DNA from: Verrucomicrobiia bacterium
GTDB lineage: Bacteria; Verrucomicrobiota; Verrucomicrobiia; Verrucomicrobiales; DEV007
NCBI GenBank assembly: GCA_030425385.1
Contig: JAUIAH010000001.1
Location: forward strand, 682,001-746,000
DNA: 64,000 bases
Direction of reading: 5' to 3'
Part shown: in pieces, positions 49,001 through 54,319 of the stretch
Layout of the letters: every line of letters begins with the position of its first letter
Numbering within the stretch: position 1 is the first letter of the stretch
Position numbers and translations under genes: made by a program
Notes under the pieces: generated by a model
Database searches by the model: none
Told to the model about the DNA's origin: nothing
The model's input: the letters and a program-made list of their open reading frames with translations, nothing else

Positions 49001-49607
49001 ATTTCGCAAGACGGAAGTACATCTATCCAATTCGATAAGTGAAGGAGTCAATCTTAGCGCTGGAGGAATCTACTTCCGGACGGGTGGCGAGTGGAAGGTC
49101 GACTTTGATCGGGATCCAGGGACAAACGAGGGAGATACCGCCGGCGGGTTGATGCCTGATCCCGCGGCCTATTACGTTGTTCGCCATCAGCCAGCAGATG
49201 CAGCTACGGATGGCTTCTTCTACGGTATTGTGCCGCCTGCAGGATTACGCATGTCCCTCGCGACCCAGGATGGATTCCAACAAGACAACCCAGTGGGTGT
49301 GGCCAATGCGTATCCAATCGCGATGACGGGCTTGGGATTTCGTGCGGGGACCGCGTTTGAAGATAGCCCTGGAACGCTGAGCCTCTTGCGGAAGGACTCA
49401 CTCCTTATCTACGATAATGCGACAAGTGCCCTCAACAAGGCAGCGACGAAGGAATACTATTTTGATAGCAATGACAGCGTTTGGCGCGATGCAAACGCCG
49501 GGAATGCCATTATCGATGCAAGCGCAGTTATGTTCCTACCGGGATCCCATGTCGTATGGAGGAAAGCGAGTGGTGATGGCTTCAGCAGGTTCTGGGAGCG
49601 CCCTTAG
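40008..49607 (+). CDS. Giant surface protein with ELWxxDGT repeats and divergent InlB-type repeats
   Basis: 3199 residues. An N-terminal hydrophobic helix (~12-30) gives a signal/anchor. After a ~280-residue head comes a first array of ~18 repeats of the type '(E)LWxxDGTxxGTxLxKDIxPG' (~330-1300), four divergent InlB B-repeats ('AxxGYxFxxWSGSGV...STTVTM...RTVTANF', ~1308-1590), a second array of ~17 ELW repeats, one more InlB repeat (~2625-2700), and a C-terminal part (~2850-3199) resembling family TIGR02597. ELW repeats form propeller-like beta structure. The protein is probably surface-exposed or secreted and binds matrix; the ligand is unknown. Part of a secretome cluster with the metalloprotease and the small paralogues that follow. 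Confidence 0.9.
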   Translation: MNLRKERSHKFHIGLIAIFIILLVLSANRLLLEPRDKSEPPQSSAGPLANAIHHFKSEAVTQAERYQGTKEEGIQATPDQERAYAHLQRLLSHSASEGETDAYAFASAENGRVLRSQNPTHGFGIEWEASRVGVTPTRPGESWCWSLDMEGISVGEITLKPSANPIGNLESNTRVKIAHKGWSEWYDNSASGFEHGFVIEEPGVEESPTDILRVKMRMNTDLDAELSRNREAITMKANESEMVPLRYEKLIVTDATGEQLAAHLELDPQDDGKLSSLDIVVALNDPVWPVTIDPTLVSLEIAEFDTSSGAGYVGAPVVFQNQIFFIANDGVTTSGLWRSDGTEQGTQLVKDLRPGFLHSGAEGFTVVGDKLLFLAHDGEDQNHFGQDNTLALWVTDGTEAGTMRLGSATVRDEILGDDGSFLYFFRQDNGSLNLWKTDGTVAGTSQISSNLQDYELDLMEVNALGELPSGGAARVILALVNSDVHVRVFDSTGEMFIDKSEDELAGGADLTYLKNFLNTNPFPDESGLSPSVISNLIEKTRLVSGYAYPQARHWGGATHDGKVFFVAEDAGIETLWVSDGTTGGTAPLMVLASRTVPFVSAQSVLYFVADDGTNFGLWATDGTVANTVFLTAFSPGRSPTSMIAIGNTLYFTSRGPTQWNLWKSDGTVAGTMALHTANTTEPQELTALGNLLVFSQESGSSGEELWKSDGTVAGTSLLKNIRSGSYNGSNPNGFTVVGNQVYFSAFDGTGAHVWKTDGTGNGTVRVSTAVKNPQLFTSVGSTVFFRGDDFTNGFELWKTNGTSGGTQMVKEIGPGQTNPDIAYLTNLNGTLLFRADDDVHGWELWRSDGTEAGTYMVRDTLPATGPYSPEVASFGGNFFFAMPVSSSFFRLWKSDGSALGTAQLPFGYNGFGSNPKEFCIFSGSLYFQANGGLEGAELWKTDGTSAGTELVKDVLTGSGGSLPTELTVVGSEMFFAARGSSSEGRELWKTDGTAANTVLVKDIRSGSGNSDPKMLTAVVNLKQGSDSVGPRLFFQAHDGSTGVELWISDGTESGTNLVKNINSGSRFSNPDYLTEFQQKLIFSADGGSSFGGEELWISDGTSAGTQLLKNINPGLSPSQPENLTAVGNTLYFIANDGSSGRELWKTNGTTAGTLLIKDINPGATSGLPEFQNASSQGVREPYMIPFGSLLLFAADDGVHGRELWTTDGTVGNTNMLKDIFAGPSWSNPMGFASLDGKFYFQAATGDAGAELWETDGTEMGTVAFEDVAPGSMSAFPNQITSVGNTAFYFAHDETPSSFGLRVFVQEFTLTVNAGAGGSATGSGSFFTGDAAPITATPNAGFLFSHWTGSGVGDPNRANTTVGMTEDRTVTAVFAPIRDLALTVDPAGAGSVTGTGQYPEGAEAAISATANAGFHFNSWLGDGVADSLSNSTTVSMTANRSLTAQFDVIVALTVEGGPAAGGTVTGGGSYVEGTEASITAMANAGYRFDGWSGSGIADTNAASTTVTVDAAKTVTANFVKTWELTLLASPSGGGALTGGGTFDDGESANISVMPHAAYRFLGWSGDGVGDSAATSTTVTMSADRTVTANFSQGSERVGDGGITTYGSSNTLSSSIQLGNKVLYLGDDSIHGEELWVTDGTAAGTQMLLDINPDGSSHPRSFAKLGDRVFFRAGHPDYGYEMWESDGTTAGTKLFQDSVPGAGSSYPDLVSSWGDLLFYRVWDPALGNELGISDGSPEGTTVIDLNLGGSSSSPYSFVTVANGVFFRAYTSSTGWELWFSDGTPAGTQMLKDINPGGDGAGGWMTAFEDKLLFNAYTPESGDELWISDGTPSGTQLLKDIASGSGGSAPGVITDLGNGTALFQAYTTATGRELWRTDGTAGGTQMVKEILPGPSSSDFLGPAILNGNLIFRANDGTNGEELWISDGTVANTQLLKDLRPGGSSSSPRSMTTVGNQVFFRAYDDAHGWEPWVTDGTSGGTQRLADLYPGTSGSNLGYFTGLGNQVLFLTNTPDHGYELWKSDGTTEGTVLVKDAAALGPNQNRLAKLGHSLLFASQGGGNGLELYVSDGSSMGTGLLKAFLPDLASGDPYALTPFQNLVIFSAVDSTHGRELWKTDGTESGTVLIKDILPGTESGNPFLLEEHAGAVYFSGNDTSGSANYELWKTDGTDAGTVKVLEVNASGSASPNFLRSFAGSLFFDANDGTSRKIWKSDGSSAGTTAIANVSQYHNFVEAGGNLFFVGHENADPDGRELWMIDGLGNAVGLTSGSDNMDFTGFEEADAVNGQLIFGAKVSGGARQLWTSDGTTGGTQVLKEVEVGSEFLTVENPSLVDQLFFIGDDPTTGRELWVTDGTEAGTRLVKDIRPGTNGSAPMELAEHDGLLFFSAYTPTYGRELWVSDGTEAGTLIYEDVIGGFGSSNPTAFCSFGSGFYYFAHDDATGAYGLRTLQPDSDGVSETVEANAPNNGDGNGDGTPDSEQNHVTSLPIADSGGGDPPYVTLATPSGNQLGAVEAIDNPAPDEEEPPVPDSSNLPIGFLGFNVSPSLPSPGFSTTVEILLPPNTEANQYWKYGAEPGNTTPHWYAFDYDPATGTGAVFEAGKIILHLVDGLRGDGDLTANGVIVDPGAAIYVTEYDLTVSANPMVGGTVMGSGTYFVGDDAVITATPTAGYRFLAWSGSGVDDPTGATTTVAMTEDRVVVGQFVPNGSPGFVGWEDALTLAPPAPQSHWLPSDDEDGDQTNTFGEYVGGLSPGLSSEFLGFAPSVHSDGGAFFLQGEIRLRNDDSDLIFSLEWSDDYQTWETQSLSYNGSAWILAPGVSGQQFIIPNPGTTGPSGDNGIDTVQVRDSTAMAPGTWRYARLRVSDSYGNEILTDAMGFYGFACLSGSDTIVSQGFMKPPSLRGEIDTVSGSDKGTVTPVQLDPSEPMVANAYQNHYIRGIGGSVDGHYYRISSNSATEIVLATGVNEVTAFTTGARFEVVPYWSLAELFASGSNPAVHDSPNAFSLFRKTEVHLSNSISEGVNLSAGGIYFRTGGEWKVDFDRDPGTNEGDTAGGLMPDPAAYYVVRHQPADAATDGFFYGIVPPAGLRMSLATQDGFQQDNPVGVANAYPIAMTGLGFRAGTAFEDSPGTLSLLRKDSLLIYDNATSALNKAATKEYYFDSNDSVWRDANAGNAIIDASAVMFLPGSHVVWRKASGDGFSRFWERP
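41005..43800 (+). repeat. First ELWxxDGTxxGT repeat array (about 18 units)
   Basis: Within the giant gene, units of ~45-65 codons share the core LW(K/R/V/I)(T/S)DGT followed by AGT and a KDI/RxG segment. Units 1-6 are less regular, with an insert between units 3 and 4. The best units (12-17, ~42800-43680) are close copies. DNA-level similarity is mainly at the GGATGGGACG core, so the array diversified at the protein level. Confidence 0.85.
43932..44775 (+). repeat. Four divergent InlB B-repeat units
   Basis: Four consecutive ~65-75-residue units inside the giant protein, each with a Gly-rich turn (GxxTGxGxY or similar), a hydrophobic 'ANAGYRFDGWSGSG' strand pair, and a 'TTVTM..(D/N)R(T/S)(V/L)TA' end. 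They correspond to the Flg_new_2/divergent InlB B-repeat class and separate the two ELW arrays like a spacer stalk. Confidence 0.85.
44870..47260 (+). repeat. Second ELWxxDGTxxGT repeat array (about 17 units)
   Basis: Seventeen further units with the core ELW(V/K/I/F)(T/S)DGT and a KD(I/L)xPG segment. The array is more regular at its start (units 1-8, ~44890-45970) and less so in units 9-14. Its last two units (~47030-47220) resemble the start of the array again. Confidence 0.85.
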
Positions 49608-49640
49608 GTTGTTTGGGAGAGCACTTCAACTGAGAGTATT

Positions 49641-50378
49641 ATGAAGATACGAAGAATAGTTAGACAAGTTTCCTTACCAATGTGGGCTAGATTAATCGTG
49701 TTGTCCTATCTATGTTGTGGGTTAATTCAGGAGACAAAAGCTTCGCTAATTCTAGGCGATCCAGATGCATTCTTGAGCGTGTCATTTTTCGGTTTCGACG
49801 ACCTTGAAGCTGGAAAGAGCATCGGCTTCTTAACAGTCGACACAAAAGGTGATGGTTTTGTGGGTCGAAATGATCCTGACAATCTCGTCGCTTTTTTAAA
49901 AGGAGCCAGCAATCTCGGACGAGGTGACCAAGTAGGAGACGATCTGTTTCTCGCGCGATTTGAAGCGGCGGATGTTGGTGGGTCTATAGGATTTGATAGC
50001 GGAGGCAATATTGGTTTAGACTATGGCCTCGATCTTTTGTCTGAAGGGCTGGAGTTGGCTCTTCTTTATTTTCCATCTGGAACGTCTGTAGACGGCGATG
50101 CATTTCATTACTATCGGTCTGATAGTATCACAGATGGTGGGCTCAATGGCACCATAGGATACAAGACTCCGCAACCAGGTGCGACCAATCGCATTGTCAG
50201 TTTGCAAAGTAGCTTCGTTGTCAGTGGGGTGTCCGGTGGCGCCCTGCAGACAGATGTTTTCTCTGCGACGGTACCGGAGCCCTCTCAGGTGCTGACTGGA
50301 GGAATCTTAGCATGGTTGCTACTCCTGAATCAAACGTCACGCTCGCGAAGCAAGCAACATCGAAAGCGGTGTGAGTGA
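49641..50378 (+). CDS. PEP-CTERM exported protein (tandem paralogue 1)
   Basis: A 245-residue protein with a signal peptide (hydrophobic ~17-31, then ETKAS) and a C-terminal PEP-CTERM sorting signal: VPEPS at ~214, a membrane helix (VLTGGILAWLLLLN), and a basic tail (RSRSKQHRKR). Such proteins are processed by an exosortase (EpsH) and often linked to exopolysaccharide. The mature domain is Gly/Asp-rich beta structure, with 'DTKGDGFVG' and 'YYRSDSITDGG' motifs. It starts 33 bp after the giant gene and overlaps the next gene by one base (TGATG). No exosortase gene is in the window. Confidence 0.8.
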   Translation: MKIRRIVRQVSLPMWARLIVLSYLCCGLIQETKASLILGDPDAFLSVSFFGFDDLEAGKSIGFLTVDTKGDGFVGRNDPDNLVAFLKGASNLGRGDQVGDDLFLARFEAADVGGSIGFDSGGNIGLDYGLDLLSEGLELALLYFPSGTSVDGDAFHYYRSDSITDGGLNGTIGYKTPQPGATNRIVSLQSSFVVSGVSGGALQTDVFSATVPEPSQVLTGGILAWLLLLNQTSRSRSKQHRKRCE

Positions 50379-51250
50379 TGGAAGCGCGTTTACAAGGAAC
50401 AGCCAATAAATGGCGTTCGATTGCCATTGTCGCCAGTTGGCTGGTTGCAGGGCCTGTCAAGAGCGCGGTTGGGGGCACTTTCACCCTCGACTTGAGCGTT
50501 GCTGGCATCCCAGACGCAATTCCAAATGTCAGCAAAGCTTTAATCATCGTTGACACCGAGGCGGATGGATTTCTAGGGTTTGGGGATCAAGACAGGCGAG
50601 ATGAGGACGTGCGATTGTTTCCTTTTCGATCGGGTGCCGCAGTGGGAGATGACCGAGTATTGGGAGTGATGAGTGCGTTCTCGTATGAGTCATTTGTAAT
50701 CTTTGAATCGGGAGTCATCGAGATCGATCGTGAAGATCCGCAATGGAGTGCCTCATTGAGAACCGACAAACCATTGGGCTTGCTGGTGCTCTATCAGGGC
50801 CACTTGAAGCCAGGTGCGCCGATAGGGTTCTATCGATCGGACTCTCTGACGGATCCCATTTATGGCGGTAATCATCCGTATCGAGTTCCCACGGATGGCA
50901 CAAACGTGCGCATCATGTCTGTTAGTTCGGATCTATCATTGATTAAAGGGAATGAAGGTGGGGTGAATCCTCAAATGTTCTCAGCAATGAATCGGGAATT
51001 AGGGCCTCCATCTTTCGGTGAGGCAGTCGGGATCGAGCTGAAAGCGAACTCGGTGGGAGTACCCATGCTAAGATTGGATACGCCACAGGCAGCTCTCTAT
51101 GTTGTGGAATACTCTAGAGATTTGGTAAATTGGAGTCTTTTGGACGAAACCGAACTCGTAGAATCTGAAAGTGTAGGACAATGGGAAGTAGTCGATTCTG
51201 AGGCAAATGAGGTCGCTCGTTCTTTCTACCGCGCTTGGCGGTCGGACTAA
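50378..51250 (+). CDS. Exported paralogue 2, PEP-CTERM tail replaced
   Basis: 290 residues from the ATG at 50378 (a GTG at 50375 is also possible). The signal peptide is weaker (~15-30). The mature part repeats the layout of the preceding gene: TEADGFLGFGD against TKGDGFVGRND, VGDDRVLG against VGDDLFLA, and FYRSDSLTDP against YYRSDSITDG. It has no PEP-CTERM tail; instead it ends in a ~60-residue 'VVEYSRDLVNW...FYRAW' module. The pair arose by tandem duplication, and one copy exchanged its C-terminal sorting or attachment module. Confidence 0.75.
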   Translation: MEARLQGTANKWRSIAIVASWLVAGPVKSAVGGTFTLDLSVAGIPDAIPNVSKALIIVDTEADGFLGFGDQDRRDEDVRLFPFRSGAAVGDDRVLGVMSAFSYESFVIFESGVIEIDREDPQWSASLRTDKPLGLLVLYQGHLKPGAPIGFYRSDSLTDPIYGGNHPYRVPTDGTNVRIMSVSSDLSLIKGNEGGVNPQMFSAMNRELGPPSFGEAVGIELKANSVGVPMLRLDTPQAALYVVEYSRDLVNWSLLDETELVESESVGQWEVVDSEANEVARSFYRAWRSD

Positions 51251-51294
51251 GATTACAGCTGTGTTGAGGACCTTCCAACTTGTCTACGGTCTCA

Positions 51295-52308
51295 CTATTC
51301 AGCAAACCCCTCGGCGTAGGCGAAGAGGGCGGGGGCGCCGCCGGTGTGCCAGTAGAGGACGTTGTGGTCGGCGGTGTAGGTGCCTTGGCGGATGAGGTCG
51401 ATGAGGCCAGCGACGGCGCGGCCGGAGTAGACGGGGCCGACGAAGATGCCTTCAGTGCTGGCGAGGAGGCGAGTGGCTTCGATTTCGGGTGGGCCGAGGA
51501 TGCCGTAGCCACCGCCGAGGTAGTCGGCGTTGAGATGGAAGTCCTTTTCGGTGAGGTGGGTGGTCTGGGGGTCTAGGTCTAACAGTCTGGCGGACTCATT
51601 GGCGATGGTGGCCATGTCGCTTTGATAGGAGGGGTGGCGATCGGCGGGTTGATCGATGCTGATGCCGAGCACGATGCCCCGATACCCGAGAAGATGGGCT
51701 CCGAGGGTGAGCCCGGCTTGGGTGCCTCCCGAACTGGTGGCGACGAGGATGTTCCAGTCCATTCCCAGGGCGGTGCACTGGTCCCGGAGTTCTTGCATGG
51801 CGAGCGCGTAGCCGAGCGCTCCCAGGCCATTGGAGCCTCCTAACGGAACCACGTAGGGGCGCTCACCCTGTTCTTTGAGGGTTGAGGCGAGGGCCTGCAG
51901 CTTGATGAGGCGTTCCGTCTTGGGGACGTGGTGGAGGTGCGCTCCGCAAAGGTCGTCGAGGAGGGCGTTGCCGTTGGCTGGATGGGTGGGATCACCGCCG
52001 AGGACGAGATGGCAATCGATGCCGTGCATGGCACAGGCTGCGGCGGTGAGGCGGCAGTGATTGGATTGCGGTCCACCGGTGGTGAGGATCGTCGTGGCTC
52101 CTTGCGCGAGGGCGTCGGCGAGGAGGAATTCGAGCTTGCGGACTTTGTTACCACCAAAGGCGAGGGTCGTTTGGTCGTCGCGCTTGATCCAGATCTCAGG
52201 CCCCGATGGGAACGACGCAGGGAAACGATCCAGTTTCTGCAGGGGCGTGGGGTAGGTCGAGAGGCTGACACGCGGGAGGTCCGTGGTGATGGTCGTGAGG
52301 TGTCTGAT
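51295..52308 (-). CDS. D-cysteine desulfhydrase / ACC-deaminase-family PLP enzyme (start unresolved)
   Basis: Fold-type II PLP enzyme. Its body from an internal Met at 52029 is ~244 residues, but the frame stays open and conserved further upstream: LPRVSLSTYPTPL, WIKRDDQTTLAFGGNK (the Lys of GGNK binds PLP), RKLEFLLADALAQGAT and GGPQSNH. The family N-terminus begins near 'LPRVSL', yet no ATG, GTG or TTG lies in frame between that point and the end of the previous gene; the codons nearest the expected start are ATC. The coordinate 52308 is the first such ATC. Either a rare start codon is used or the start was lost. Activity: release of sulfide, pyruvate and ammonia from D-cysteine, or deamination of a related amino acid. 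Confidence 0.75.
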   Translation of the reverse strand: MRHLTTITTDLPRVSLSTYPTPLQKLDRFPASFPSGPEIWIKRDDQTTLAFGGNKVRKLEFLLADALAQGATTILTTGGPQSNHCRLTAAACAMHGIDCHLVLGGDPTHPANGNALLDDLCGAHLHHVPKTERLIKLQALASTLKEQGERPYVVPLGGSNGLGALGYALAMQELRDQCTALGMDWNILVATSSGGTQAGLTLGAHLLGYRGIVLGISIDQPADRHPSYQSDMATIANESARLLDLDPQTTHLTEKDFHLNADYLGGGYGILGPPEIEATRLLASTEGIFVGPVYSGRAVAGLIDLIRQGTYTADHNVLYWHTGGAPALFAYAEGFAE

Positions 52309-52363
52309 AGGAGGAGGGGCTTTGGGATTGATGAATGTTGATTTCTGATTGTTGACGTGGGTG

Positions 52364-53557
52364 TTAGGATAGTGGTGGTGGCGATTGCTCAGGGAATGGC
52401 GGCGGGGACGGTGCGGGTGCGGCCTTGTTGCGCTGCCGGACCCACCAGCCGAGCGCTATGGCGGCAATGAGCAACGGGATGCTAATCATGGGACGGTAGG
52501 TGAACCAGGCGAGAGCAATGGTGACTAACGAAAGTGCTGCGGCGAGAAGCAAGGCGATGAAGAAGGAGGCAGAGCGGATGAGATTGCCAATGAAGGGAAT
52601 GACATCTCCAAGGACCGCCAAGGGACCGAGGATGGTGGCGAGGCCAATGGTCATGGCGATGAACCCTCCAAGCCGCACCAGCCACGTCCGCGTCTTGGCT
52701 GCGGCCACGGCTTTGGCATTCATGTCTTCGGCCGAATGCAGGCCCGCGCGAATCTCATGGACGTCCGTGCCCAAGGATGAGACCCAGGGAGCGAAACTTT
52801 CGCCGACCTGTTGCGACCGTACGGTGACGTCTGTGGGGACGACCTGCTCGAATTGTATGCGGAGGTCACCTATGGCGGGGTTCTCTGGGTCTGCGCTCTT
52901 GTATAGATAGGCGTCGTGCATCTGATAGGTGCTTTGAATCGCTTCTGGCATGGCCGCCAAGGTCTCTGCGGTCAGGGGTAGGGTGGTGCTCTCGCGAATG
53001 CGTGCCACCAAGTCGGCGGGGAGCGTGTAGGCCCCCAGCGTGACGTGTGGAGCTTGGAAGTCGGCACTCTCGATCGGCATTTTCGTAGGGTTTTCGTGGC
53101 CTTCAGGCCGCTTGAAATTGCTTGAGCGCTCCAGGCTCGAAGACCAGCGTTTCTGATAGGAATAGGTCGTCTCGGTCACCTCCCCACCACCAACTTTCTT
53201 GCGCGTCTCGGTCGACCGTTTCTCCTCCCATTGATACATTTCGACGCGTCGTTCGAGGCGAAGAGCGACGGTGCTTAGTTGGAAGATGGGATCCGAAACG
53301 GCATCGGTCGTGGTGGCGGTGCCGGAAACGACGACGAGACTCCCTTCATTGGTAGCCTTGATAGGATCCGCCGGTGCCTCGATCGCCGCCTTCTTGGCTT
53401 CGGCGAGGCGCTTGTGGTCTTTCACCGCGCATCCTTCATTGATGAAGAGAATCGGGAAGGCCGCGATGAAGAAGAGGCCTCCGGCGACGATGCCTTTGAT
53501 CGAATTGCCCATGCGGCCGAAGAATCCGCGTCTAGTCACTTCCACGTAGTTGTCCAT
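52364..53557 (-). CDS. TMEM43-family membrane protein
   Basis: A 397-residue protein. The order of parts fits the TMEM43/LUMA family: an N-terminal membrane helix (~21-40) followed by 'NEGCAV' (the bacterial equivalent of the NEGRAV turn), a large extracytoplasmic domain (~45-285), and three closely spaced C-terminal helices (~295-375). The C-terminus is Pro-rich. The function of bacterial members is unknown; they may organise membranes. It is convergent with nothing close by; the next gene on its strand is the PLP enzyme after ~60 bp. Confidence 0.82.
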   Translation of the reverse strand: MDNYVEVTRRGFFGRMGNSIKGIVAGGLFFIAAFPILFINEGCAVKDHKRLAEAKKAAIEAPADPIKATNEGSLVVVSGTATTTDAVSDPIFQLSTVALRLERRVEMYQWEEKRSTETRKKVGGGEVTETTYSYQKRWSSSLERSSNFKRPEGHENPTKMPIESADFQAPHVTLGAYTLPADLVARIRESTTLPLTAETLAAMPEAIQSTYQMHDAYLYKSADPENPAIGDLRIQFEQVVPTDVTVRSQQVGESFAPWVSSLGTDVHEIRAGLHSAEDMNAKAVAAAKTRTWLVRLGGFIAMTIGLATILGPLAVLGDVIPFIGNLIRSASFFIALLLAAALSLVTIALAWFTYRPMISIPLLIAAIALGWWVRQRNKAAPAPSPPPFPEQSPPPLS

Positions 53558-53820
53558 GTGGCCAGTGTAGGGTGCTTCGCATAGAGGATCAAGGTTGATG
53601 GCGACGCCGCAGCGCCTGCGTGGTATCTCGAGGAGAGGGGGCTTGTGGAGAGAGGTCTTACAGAGTCACAGGGCGCCCGCAGAGGCGACGTGCAGATGTT
53701 GCCTTCATGAGCGCTGTGACTTCATGTACGACTTCCATCATTCTCTCTCTGCTTCTTGAAATCTGTTGACAGCGTGGGTGTGCGATCGTGATTCTGCTAG
53801 CTTCTCTTCATTGCCTATCC

Positions 53821-54294
53821 ATGAGTGCCCCTATCATCACTGCGATCCACATCGCACCTGGCTCACGATTGCCGATGAAGGCCGTGGAGAGCGTGGTGGC
53901 CGATGCTGGAAAGGGACTGATTGGAGATCGCTATCACGGGACGCGGCATCGTCATGTGAGCGTGCAGTCGGCCACTTCTCTGGAAGAAGCGAGCGCGAGA
54001 TTCCAAGCGGCGATTCCTGCGGAGGGGACTCGACGAAACCTCACGCTTTCCTATGGAGTGGTGCCATTCAAGCCCGGGGTGCGCTTGACTATCGGTGGGG
54101 TTGAACTGGAGGTGGTGCGCATCGCGGCGCCCTGTCGCTTGTTAGACGATGTTCTTGGCAAGGGAGCGGCACACGCGCTTCATCAACGTGCGGGATCTGT
54201 GTGTCGGATACTTGTGGGTGGCGAGATTCGGTTGGGTGATCAGGTCTTTTGGGATCCTTCCTGGCAGGAACCTGAGGTCGACACTTCCCTGTGA
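53821..54294 (+). CDS. MOSC domain protein
   Basis: A 157-residue soluble protein (ATG at 53821 gives MSAPIITAIHIAP). The domain core shows 'GLIGDRYHGTRHRHVSVQS' and the invariant Cys in APCRLLDD. MOSC domains serve as sulfur carriers or bind molybdenum cofactor; single-domain bacterial forms are thought to take part in metal-sulfur cluster or Moco-linked reactions. It stands alone, before the large CotH-type gene (25 bp gap), and is probably not functionally tied to it. Confidence 0.88.
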   Translation: MSAPIITAIHIAPGSRLPMKAVESVVADAGKGLIGDRYHGTRHRHVSVQSATSLEEASARFQAAIPAEGTRRNLTLSYGVVPFKPGVRLTIGGVELEVVRIAAPCRLLDDVLGKGAAHALHQRAGSVCRILVGGEIRLGDQVFWDPSWQEPEVDTSL

Positions 54295-54319
54295 GGCATC
54301 GTTCGCGTAGGGTCGCGGC

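Noticed and set aside
51280-52341. Plus-strand frames opposite the PLP enzyme
   Set aside because: Gly/Val/Glu-rich composition, overlapping and changing frame, while the minus strand shows a conserved PLP-enzyme body.
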